Assembly (NCBI RefSeq): GCF_002078875.1
Contig: NC_034413.1
Location: 60,814,453-60,878,452, forward strand
Reading direction: 5' to 3'
Length of the DNA: 64,000 nucleotides
DNA from: Numida meleagris
Taxonomy: Eukaryota; Chordata; Aves; Galliformes; Numididae
In this document: positions 12,401-24,400 of the stretch, one piece after another
Layout: the number at the start of each line of letters is the position of its first letter
Numbering within the stretch: the first letter of the stretch is position 1
Position numbers and translations under genes: made by a program
Notes under the pieces: generated by a model
Database searches by the model: none
The model's input: only the letters and a program-made list of their open reading frames with translations
Told to the model about the DNA's origin: nothing

Positions 12401-15400
12401 TGGAAACGTGCAGTGGGCTGATGTCGCTTGTTTGTAATTAGAGCATTGTTGTATTGTGTTTTCTTGAGGACTGATTTTAGTATCTGCAGTTGAAGGAAGG
12501 AAAACCCTTAAATCTGAATGCGTTTGAGAGTTGTGGGTGTAAGAAGAATCCACTTGAGTCGTGCTGGGTGGAGGGCTGAATTCTGCAGGTTTCCTCTTGG
12601 CTTCCATTAGGCTTAGCAAAAAGGTGAAACCTGTTCTGCACACCTAACTGGGGTTTTTCCCTGAGATGGATGATGCTTCATTAAAAAGGGGAAAAGCAGA
12701 CGGACTGTAGTTGCCATTTGCGTGCTGCTCTGCACCAAGAGTTCTGTTCTCTCGGGCTGTGCAGCGCTAACCAGCTTGGGGTGAGGACGCATGAGATGTC
12801 TGTTGCTGTGGGACAGCAGAAGTAGAAACTTCCTCAGTTTTGACTTGAGCTTGTGTTTTGTGTGAGGCAGGGTTTGGCTTTTTACAGTCTGCCCATCTCA
12901 TTTTCATGGCATGTTATTGCAGTGGGTGACAGGCGTGAGAAGGAATGGTCATACTTCTCAAAAGGCAATTAACAGTCGTTAATCATGTTCTTTTTCTGAA
13001 TGACAAACTGCTAATTTACAGCAAGCATGGGAAGCCTGTTGTAGCTGTGCAATGTCTTTTATGAAGTTTCTTACCAAACTGGGCGTAGCAGATCGCTTGC
13101 TGAGATGCATGTCAATAATACAATGTGGGAGGAGATGCATTTTCTTTTCATTTACTTTAAAACGTATCTTGAAAATAAGACGTGCTGGAAAAGTGGTGAA
13201 AGATGCAGCACCCGTGTGTTAGCTATTATGGTTATTACAAAAGCCAGCAAATGCAGCGTGGGCTGCTGAGTTTGCAAAGCAGACTGTGTTATTAGCTGCA
13301 GGATAGTTAAGCTGTTAAACAGTATTGATTATTTCACTCAAATACCAATTTATATATATTTTTATTACGGACTCCATTTCTGCTGCAAGTTTTCTGTTAC
13401 CACTGGAGGCGTTTGTCTGTGCAGAGAAAACCCATTTTGAGAAGTCTTTTCTTTTTTAGCTGCGTGTCAAATCTCTGATAGAAGGGGATTGGAAACTGGA
13501 TGATAGATATTAAGAAGCTGTAGCCCCTCACCGTCTGTTAGTAGTTGCATTTACAGAGTAAAACTAGTGAAGTTAATTAGGTCCACTGAAAGTCTTGATT
13601 ATTTGAGTTCCTTAGATCTTTTAAAGGGGAGAAATAACTTCTTGCAGGGTTGATAGGCTTTCTTTCCAGGCTTGCTTGGGTCACTGGCCCCATGGTGCAC
13701 AGTGCTATCTTGCTGGTTGCCTTTTGGAGTAACACAACATTTCCAGCTCAGGTTGAGGACAATTGAGGTGCAACATTCAAAGCAAAAATACTTAAATAGT
13801 CCTAAATAAACAATTAAAGACTGATTCCTAGGATGAGATGGAGGATGTATTGAGAGTTAAAATGTAAAGCAGAATAAAAGGGGAAGGCGCTTGGAGAGTG
13901 AAAAGCATCGTGTAATTAGCAAAGAAAATGCCTAATATGCTCCTTCTGTGACTGTCCTATTTTCTTACTTCTTCACTTTTGTATTATCATTGTCAACATG
14001 CTTCTTTAACCAAAGGAATTTTTAGGTGTATCTGCACGTTAGGGTGAAACAAAAGGCCAAAGAATAACGCGCGCAATCAAAACACTGAAAAGTGGCACAT
14101 TACAGTGCATAGAATTCAAGATGAGGACTTGAAAGAACATTTGGAAAGATCAAACGTATCTTGATTTTGAGGCTTTACCTGGGTAATTTTATTTTAAAAT
14201 TACATGACATCTGCGGTTGACATTAAAGATAAGCCTGGAGTCAGTGCTGGTGGGAAATTTTGACATCCAATTTATTTTTCACTGAATAGTGTGCTGTTGA
14301 GTTTTGTGTTGGTTTTTTTTTTAATGAAACTTTTCTGCAGACATAAAAGAACTTTTTTTTTTAATGGAAAAAACAGAGAGATGTTTTTGATTTAAGAAAA
14401 ACTCCTTATGTGTCCTGTGGTGATGTAAACCTGTGTTGCTGTCTAACGTTCATTTACTACTGTGACCTGAGCTGCACCTGGGCCACGTGGCCCGCATCTG
14501 TCCTTTTCCTTGCTCCTCCTCGAAGTGGCACGCTTTGCCAACTGTAATTGAAAAAGATCCTGGCTTACGTGGAAAATAAGGATGTGATGCATACATTACT
14601 AGGGCTTCCTTGAAACGCTGCAGCAGTGTTTCCAAATGGAAGACTTTAGACTTCTCAATTCAAAGGATTTGTGTTTTGACTTTCAATCAATAAAACTCTA
14701 ATTTGGATTGCATACAAGTTCTCATTATGTACAAAGGCATTGCTAACAAAGACTTATTTCAAAGGAAAAAAGCCAAAAGCCTCGCATATGTGATCCCAAT
14801 ACAAATAACTACCCCTACAATGTATCCACCGTGGCAGTACAGGTTTATGTGTGCCGTGAAGGCTCACAGAAAACACAAAGAGCAACAGGAGTTTGAGGAG
14901 CCCTACTATCAGGGCATTAGTTAGGACTCTCTGAATGTGCACACCTGAAAATCCAGTTTAACAGCAACACGTGCTGGTTAAATGTAGAGTCAAGGAAGTC
15001 TGGGCAGTCACTGGGGAACCTTCAAGGAAACAAGTAGTCTCGGCCCACAGTGCATTGCTGGGGCATTAGGAGTGTGACCTGTCCTTTGGAGTTGCAGGAA
15101 CGTGGGTCACATTCCTGTCCTTAATGACTCAGCTGTCTCAAGGAAGATCATGCTTCCATTTTGGAAAGCCTGTAGCATTCGCTTTGGTTGCCCTGCTTGG
15201 GTTGTGTGAGAGAGGAGCTGTCCGTGGTTTGTGCGGTACCCACACAAGGGGCTGTGTAACCATGGGTGAGGTTTGCTAAGGGCTGTTGCAATAAGTGCAA
15301 AGTTGCATTTTTGGTAAAATATGTGCTCTAAAACTCCAGTAGAATTCACGGGGGAACAATATGTTTAATGTGACTATTGGATGAATTGTATGGAGTATCG

Positions 15401-18400
15401 GAGTTATTAACATACTGGGAGCATATCTGAAAATTGGCATTTAGAGCCATAATCGTTTGTCTGTATTATGTGGATTATCATAGCAAGTTGTTCTTTTTCT
15501 GTCTGTGTTTTGGGTAGTTCCTAGTCTTGCCTAAATGTTAGAGATGCTGTGTATTTGTTTTCATTCAATTCCTTTATGTTCTGCTAATAATATGGGATCC
15601 CTGTATTTTCTGCTTGGTGATGTAAATTTGTTTCAAGCTGTATGACTTTGCAGATACAGATGGTAACAGCACTTGTAATTGTACACATTTACTATTTTGG
15701 TGTTTCCCAGTAGTTTGGAGGCTCAACTCCACAGTTAACACTGTTTTCTTTCTGTTTATTGGTGATGGAAACACCTCAGCAGCAGCAATAAACTATTGGT
15801 AAACAGAATTGCAGCATTGATGTAAAGTTGTTTCTAATCTAAGCGCTCTTCACTTACCTATCGTGGTACTGGGGGAAGAAAAACAGATTCTAGGAATCAG
15901 TCAATTGTAGCTTTTTTGTAATGTTCTGTATTTACAACCTCTGTCAATTTGAACTGACTACAGCAAAAACTTGGCCTAATTGCAAACACTGCAAAAAATA
16001 CTTTTTTTCCCCCCTCCTCCACTGAATAAATATTTATTTCTTCAGAATGAAAAGTATATCTGAATTATGAGAGAGAACAGTAACAGTGCTTGTCATGGTT
16101 TTGTGATTTTCGGTTATTGGTATTCCACATCATAACATCATGTAGTGGATATACCTAGTTCTCAGAAGAGAAGGACTACTACAGTCCCCACGGCACTTTG
16201 CTCCTCTGTTACCATTTTCCAGCCAGAGGGAAAAGATAAAAGCTCACAGTATAAAAACTTGCAGATCACGAGACCTTGTCCCTTTTTCCGCCCGTCTCTC
16301 GTCTTGGCAGCACCTCGCTCTCCAGCCGTCTTATCGTTGGTAGTAGAGTAAGGCCTACCTTGATTTTGGGACATTCTCTCTCTCTGCATTGGATTTATCA
16401 GCTTAAATTGTAATTATATTGTATTATAGTGTGTTGTTTTGCATTCCGATATTTTATTTAGTAAATTAGTTTGTTTCTCCTCAGATTGTTGCCGCTGTTC
16501 TTTGCTCTCAGGGCCATCTCCCTACCCTTTTCCCCTTTCCCCTTTTCCTGGGACATGGACCCGTGGATCCCCCGTCCCCTTCGTCACGGAACCGGGCCGA
16601 ACGCCCGTAAAACGTTGACAGTGCTATATCTGCCCTCATTAAATGGCTGGAAGAGAATGTACAAATCCGGTTTGTTTCTTTGGATCTACTTACATTACAC
16701 TGGATCTTCCTAGATTTCACACATTGGGGATGTTCCCTGATGCTTCTAATCGCAAAGGAAATATTGCACGATTTGGATGATATGTCTGTTATAAGTTTTC
16801 ACTTCTTAGAATGTCTGTAAGATTTCAGGTACATTCCTGAACAGTGTTATGCCAGGAATAAGCCTTCAATTCTAGAGCGTCAGTATGGAAAATAACACAG
16901 GATTTCGTTATGTATCTGTAATTCATATCAGCGCCACTGTTTATGATTTGAAAGAATATGCATAAGTTAATGAGACTGCATACAAGTGTATATATTTAGA
17001 CATGTGTTTTTGTCTTTTTTAATTATTTATCTTCAGCATTGCTGCCTCAACCTGTAAAATACCTTTGTTTTTTTTCATTTTAGGTCTGAGAGTAACTGTG
17101 TTACTAACATCATCACTCATGGTATTGGGAGCTGGCCTAAGGTGTGTTCCAGTTTCAGACCTGGAACTAAGGAAGAAGTAAGTGGATTAAGTTATTTTTA
17201 ATATACATATTTTATACTCACTGTTAACGTAATTTTTGCTGCTGCTACAAAGAAATGTTAGTACCAATTTTGTGTGTGAAGCTGATATGCAGAATGCATA
17301 TTGCATGATTGTGGGCTTACATATTTTTTGCCTTCTTAAATTGATTTTTCTAGTTCTTATTCTGCATGGTATCTGAAGATCAGAAAGGTCTTTATAAACT
17401 TGAGTTAATTAAGCCTCACCCACACCATCCTGCATAACTCAATTTGTTTTGCAAACAAGGAAGCAGAGATTTAGAGAGAAGTTCGAAAACTGGCCCAAGA
17501 TCAGACAGGGAACCATGCCACAAAACCCAAAACTATGTGATTTATATGTAAATGATAAATAATTAGTTCATGTTTCTCCTACGGTGTGCATGAGATTGTT
17601 TGGTGATACAGATGAATTTATCTGAAGTGGGCTTTTCATACAATCTATTCCAGTCTGCATTCCAGAGTAGCCTTGTACTTTCACTAAGGGTGGAGCAAAT
17701 ACCATTTGTATACAAGAAGTTGCAAAGTTTGCAATAGAAACAGCTTAATTCCAAACAAGTCAGTTGTCCTGTCAACACACCAAACCTGGGAATCTTTGGT
17801 AAGTATAGGAGTCACATCCTTTCCATGCAGCCATGGAATGTGGATTGCTTGTTGCTCACGTAGTATGAGAGGCAAAAAACTAAGAGGAAGAAGGAATAAA
17901 GACACTGTTACTTTTTTTTTCGGTGTTTTTAAAAAATAAATGTTCACTTGTTATGCTTGCAAGTGCTATGGGGGGAAAAAAGCAACAATATCAAACCTTG
18001 AAAGTCTTTTTATGTGGTTTTTTTGAGGAAGGATGTGGTCTATGCATCTTTTTCTATAAAAAACAGATAATCAGTTTCATGCTGGTTTCCCTTCATTTTC
18101 TGTAACGGTAGCAGCAGGACCATTGGTTTTTCTGTAGGATTGGAGGCAGTTAGTGGTTTTGAATTCTTCAGACAAAACCTCCATGAAGGAGGTTATAATT
18201 TGCTTGTACCTAGAATTTCCGTGTGATGCTTTGTCACCTTCCAGATAGTCTTTGTAGTATTCCTTACCACATTTTTTTCCTTAGTGTTGCTTTACACCGA
18301 ATGTCAGCTTGGATACCATTAAAGTGAGAAAGGAAGTACTTGGTGTGAAGTAGAGAGCAGGTATCTGGATACCACAAGTAAAACAAAGGAAGAGGTTCAG

Positions 18401-21400
18401 AGCACTGAGAATGTGATGAGAGCATTCATAGTAAAACTAGCTCTGATCAGTAGTAAGTAGCTAGTGCATAGTAGTTAACCATATTTTGCTACCATTCACA
18501 GTGACCCTTTTTACTAAAGGTAAAAATATACTGTCAAGGTAGGCAGGAAGAGCTGTCCTCACTGGGCTCTTATTTTGCCTGTCTTTGAGATGCCAAGGGG
18601 TGCTGAACTCCAGGTTCATCAGATCTGACCAGTCTTGGCCCATTTGAAATATACATAATCCAGGTGGGTTAAATGCAGTGAAATACAACTTCTTCTGTAG
18701 CTTTTTATTTATCAGTTATGCTGAAAGACTTGTGCTGCCTAGCCTTTAGCAAAGCAAAGATAAAAACTGTAAGAATTCGAAAAGAAACTGCCAAACAATG
18801 TTTAGATAAGAGACATCACTTTGGGAATGGAAAGGAGAGTTTCTGCATGCCTTTAAACCTTTAAACAAAGTTTTTCATAATAATTGCAGTGAGAAGACAT
18901 GGAAGTAAGGGTAAAATAAATGTTTAAGGAGAAACATTCAAGAACAGCTGCTTTAACTGGGGAAAAAAATCCTGTGCACTGTGTAGAGTCTGATGAGATG
19001 TATAAAATATGATGGTACATTTTATTGTGAACCATTAAAAAAAGAGCAGAATCTTGTTGGAAAAGGGTTCTTATTTCATTTATTCATGCTGTGAAAATAT
19101 GCATCATTTCAAGCTGAAATTGATAAAATTGTTAACTTAGCCTACTCTCAAAAAATGGAGATGTTTGTAAGAATTGTAGCTCCTCCTGAGGAAATAGTCT
19201 GAACTTTTACACAGATTTATAAACATCTACAGAGAATTAATTATTGCTTACTGTGTGAAACAGAAGTATGGTTTTCTTTATTTCTTGAGACAACTGAAAA
19301 CTGTGTGATGTTAAGAGAGGACCTGCATTGCTTTGAAGGCTGACTGACCAATTTTCATTAGTTGTGACCAAATAAAGTAATATTTTAAAGAAAACCATTA
19401 TTGCTTTATGCTTTAACGATTAGCTGAGCATTTATTTCTAAGGTGCGTATACTTGACTATGACCTTTTGAACATTAATCAGCTAGTCAGATGGGCAGGAT
19501 CCCACTGAAGCTCATGTCTGAGCATCTCAAAAGCCAGCACAACTGGAATGCCTTTAAATGCTTTTGCACGTTTTGTAATGTTTTCCTTCAGTCATCTGTA
19601 GTAATATAGAGAAGGATTTTCCTGAGACAATTATGTCAGTTAAAATACATAAAATTACAAGGATGTTCATGAAGTTTGCCAGTTTTATTTAATTCTTTTT
19701 CTGCTATGTGGCTGACTCTGCTTCCTGCATTCTTGTAATTTAACATTAAAGAGAACTACTAAAGCCCATTGCTTATCAGAGCAATCACAGAAGCGAGGAA
19801 ATCACGGTTAAGGCTGACATTTAATCCTCACCGCTTTGTGCTCCTTATCTCATGCAGACCTGTAATATCTAAATGTGTTCTTATGCTCCTTTCTAGTCTG
19901 TAATTACTCTTTTGGCTCTAGCGTGTAAGAGCTAAGACTACCTCCAAAGCTATCCTTCATTTGACATCCATATATATGTGTGTAACTTGCATAAGGGAGA
20001 ATTTGGGTTGAACATTTGAGTGTCTCTTGAAGCAGCAGATCCTTATGGTGAGTTCTTGTTCTCTGGGAATCCATCCCAGATCTGCTTAAACTCAGGAACG
20101 TGCACGGCTAACTGTGGAAGTTTCAACTTGTGTGTGAGATTAAGGAACCAACCAGTTCTTGAACTGGTAAAGCCCCTCTCGCATGTATCTGCTTTTGTTT
20201 GCTGGCTTTCCTCTCAGTTTGCTAACCTTGCAGGTTAGTGATTGTAACAATCAGACAAGGAATTTAAGGAGAATTTTTCTCATCTGCCATGCACGTCTGA
20301 GCTTGCCAAATTTGTGCCATATATGTGACAGTGGATTTGACTTTTAAAGATAAAAAAAAAAAAAAGACTCTAAATACTACAAAGGCCTCATTTTGCCACA
20401 CCTGGTTTTTCAGTTTGTAGTTGGTGTAAAATTAATAGAACTTAAAAAGAAAATGGATGTTATCAAATTGTACAATTTCTGGATTGCCTTCTTTCCTTCC
20501 TAGGAGTTGCTGAGGGCATTGCTAATATGTTTTCCCTACATCTGTAGGTCCGTTCTTTTCCTTTCTGAGTACTTCTTGGCACTAATTGAATGTTTTCATT
20601 GGATTCTTGTAATTTGGTACTTTATCCTGAATAGTTACTAGGAAGCCATTTCTAATAGACAAAATTGTTTTTTTTTCCCCCTGAATATTTATTTCACATT
20701 CTGTGTTTCAGAATAGTTTTATAAGGCAATCTAGGACTTCCATATGATTGTAGAACAGTAAATCTAGGTAAAAGGCTATCAGATCTACCTATGAGCTAGA
20801 AGAAGGCAATTGTCAACGGTTTACGGGCGTTAGGCCCGATTCTGTGACGAAGGGGACGGGGGATCCACGGGTCCATGCCCCGGGAAAAGGGAAAAGGGGA
20901 AAAGGGTAAGGAGATGGCCCTGTGAGCAAAGAACAGCGGCAACAATCTGAGGAGAAACAAACTAATTTACTAAATAAGATATCGGAATGCAAAACAACAC
21001 ACTATAATACAATATAATTACAATTTAAGCTGATAAATCCAATACAGAGAGAGAGAATGTCCCAAAATCAAGGTAGGCCTTACTCTACTACCGACGATAA
21101 GACGGCTGGAGAGCGAGGTGCTGCCAAGACGAGAGATGGGCGGAAAAAGGGACGAGGTCTCGTGATCTGCAAGTTTTTATACTGTGAGCTTTTATCTTTT
21201 CCCTCTGGCTGGAAATGGTAACAGAGGAGCAAAGTGCCGTGGGGACTGTAGTAGTCCTCTTCTGAGAACCAGGTATATCCACTACATGATGTTATGATGT
21301 GGAATACCAATAACCGAAAATCACAAAACCATGACAGCAATAAATGATGAAATCAGTCCATAGCCCTATAAATTGCTGACTCTTAAGACGCTCTGCATAA

Positions 21401-24400
21401 GATTTCTCAAAATGTTATGAAAGATGGGATAATTAAAGACACAGAAGTAAAGGATGAAATGTAATTTGTCATTTGTATTGAATATAGTAATTAAGAAATT
21501 GATCAGAACTTAGTATGCTTCAGATTAGTAACCTTCACATTAGATTTCACAGTACGGAAGTAGTTGTTGAAGACCATGAGTCAAAGCAGTGTGAGGGTGC
21601 TCTTTGGTAATAAGTTTTGCTAAAACATTTATTGCAAAACCAGCAGAGCAATAATACAGAGAATGATGGTGGAAATGGGAGTAGTATGAACTGACAGTTT
21701 TGTTATTTACAAACTGTGTTATGGAGAGATTACTAGTAATTGGTAGCTCCTGTAAAGAGACTTAATGCTACTCCTTAGGATTTTGATTTTTTTTTTTTGC
21801 CTGCTTTTTGATATATTAAATTTTCCCTTTTTTATACTTGCAGGCGCTCACTTACCACATCTCTGGTGCATTTTGTTTCTGTTAGCTAGCTGCAATGTAG
21901 TTTATATTAAATATTTTATTCTTGTTAGGCGTATTCTTTGGGACCTATTGGGAGTTGGAGTAGATGACCCTTAAAGGTGCCTTCCAACATAAATGATTCT
22001 ATGATTTGATAATTGCACGCTTTCCCTTTTTCATTCCTGAAAGCCTGAAGAATAACATGGAATCATCTCACTGTTTGCATTTTCTGATCCTAAAATGATC
22101 CCGAGCCAACATTCTGATGCATGGAATATGCAAAGGGGGCACTTAAGAAGTAATTCCAATAAGTAAATGATGTATTAGGGCTCTCATATTCCTAGCAATA
22201 CTCTACACTCTCTTTTGATTATCTGTGCTCAAAAGAATACCCCGAAGTGGAGCTGCTGTGGAGAACAGGGATTAAAATGAAAAGAGCCTTTTAGGAGAAG
22301 GTATTTAGAAGAATCTACCTATAAAAATAAAGACAGAGAATGATGCATGTTGTGTATGCACGAACTCCCTGGGGAGGAGAAATGAAAAAGGTGATCTGAA
22401 GCATGGGTCTGGGAGTAAAACGATGAATAAACTGATGTGCTTATATGATGTAGCTCAGTAAGTGTATGAAAATGTTAAGATAGAGCACTTGAGTGGTAGC
22501 ACACAGTGGTTGTGCTTTAGTTGCAATGCTGGGGAAGGGCCAAGGCGGGTTAATCCATAGTATCAATACAAGAAGTGGGGGTAAAAAGAAGAAGCAAGTC
22601 ATCATTCACAAATAGATTATCACGGGGAATATTTAATTTTTGAAGACCTTTATCTTAAAGAGCTTACCTGGCTTTTATTACCTAAACCATTTTATTTATA
22701 GATTTTATTTTTTAGCTTCTGGTCCCAAGTTGTTTTAGGAGAGAGATTTGCATTATTCCTGTGATTGTTCCTTGTTTTGCTTTGTTGTCCATGGTAGCAG
22801 TGGATCTAGGGGATGATTAAGTGTACTGGCTACCCAGTGGTACTGCACAGCAGCAGCCACTGCTCAGCACTTCCGATTAGATGGCAGCCAGATTGGCTCT
22901 GCTTCAGCTGGTACAGCCTAGGTGGAGGCAGGCAGCTTGAAGATTTTGGTGACAAGGGGAAATGATTTTAAACTGAAGGAGGGGGTATTTAGGCATGGGG
23001 GAGTTTTTTTCACAGAGGGCTAGTTATTGTAGTAATACTTAATGAATGGTAATTCTGCAAGGCATCTGCTGACATAAACCTCTGCTGGAAGGCAAGAGGA
23101 AAATGTTATTTGTGGGATTTGCTCCATCTCGTATGATGGCAAGCGTTATCCTCAACTGTAGAAAACCTTTACTTTTTTTGTTCTATCATCTGGAGCTCTT
23201 TGACTCTAGTCGTGTCTTGTGACTCTTATTCTGTTGGTAATTTCTGTCCTTAAAGAGGAATTCGCATTGACTAAGTTTATATCAGAATTCTGTGTTATGA
23301 TCACGGCATCCTCTTGCTCTTTCACTGACTTGAGAAAGTTCTGTGGGAATGTTTAAATGGGTCTTGTTTATCCCAACCTTTAGTTTACCGCATCTCCTGT
23401 ACTGTCCTTTTTTACTGAAAAATCTTAGTAACCCTCACCCTAAGTAATTTCCATCAGATTTCTCACATGGCAGCCCTGGTAGCACCCATTCCCGGTGCCC
23501 TTCCCTGATAGCTTATTTCAAGATGTTGTGCTTCATTAGCCCATAATGTAATTGCCTACTTTTGTTTACACAACACCGTTTTGGATCTGCTTGCATATGA
23601 TGAGTGTATGCTCTGTTAGTGTTGCTTTAAAAATATCTCCCTATAATAAGAGGTATGTGGAATGGCTTGGAGGCCGTGATGTGTGCAGAGGGGGAAGATG
23701 TGAGCCAAGTTCCTGATGAAAGTGGTTGGCAGTGCTTTTATGAGTATTTCCCTGTTATTGCTAGAGATAATGTACCACACGGTGACTCAGGCTTTCTGCT
23801 CGTAGTAATTTTTCTTACTGATGGGGGAAAAACAGCTTTAAATTATTCCACATATCAATGGTTGCATGCGTCAAAAACAGGCAAAAAATGCTAATGGCCT
23901 CAGTCCATGAATATCCAGAAGGCATAAAGCTTTTGTAGTATAAATATATCATTTAATGAAAATATTGAAAAGAAGTGCATTTCCATGAATTTCATCTTTC
24001 AGAATGTTATTTTCAGTAGATGAATTCATTGCTTTACCAACAGGTATTTCTTCTCAGTCTTTTTCCAGACAAAGAGCCATCTTATAACCCTTTGCTTATG
24101 AACAGGACAGCATTTGCACCAGGTTCTCCACATATTCCATAGCAATGAATTGCTGTTAAGCATGGATTTCACCTTAATTCCTTCTGTACTTCAGGAGGTG
24201 CTGCTTAATTGAGGGGTCTTTTTGTAGTGTTTGTTTTGGAGAGCCTAAAGAAAAAAAACTATCCATTTCTAGTAACTTGACTGTGAAAAATCACAGATTT
24301 TTTCATTACAAAACTGGTGTCAGTTCACTCTGAAGTATAATAAATCTTCTAATGTATAATGTAGATAAGTCCATGTGTTTTCTCATTCTTTTGCCTGCAC

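Larger units (their letters stand above)
286..17083 (+). other. SLC49A4: SLC49A4 intron 1 (phase 1, about 16.8 kb)
   Basis: Begins GTGAGC and ends TTTTAG before exon 2. It holds CR1 fragments at about 690-872, 905-965 and 1530-1747, an A-run at 3627-3641 and a solo LTR at 16091-16620. I recognise no gene, RNA gene or further repeat between 1750 and 16085; open frames there are short, unlike any protein I know and uneven in composition. Confidence 0.9.

Noticed and set aside
16145..16351. Open frame inside the LTR (also its mirror at 21080-21340)
   Set aside because: It lies across the LTR promoter region in both copies, has no similarity to a retroviral protein and is explained by LTR sequence.
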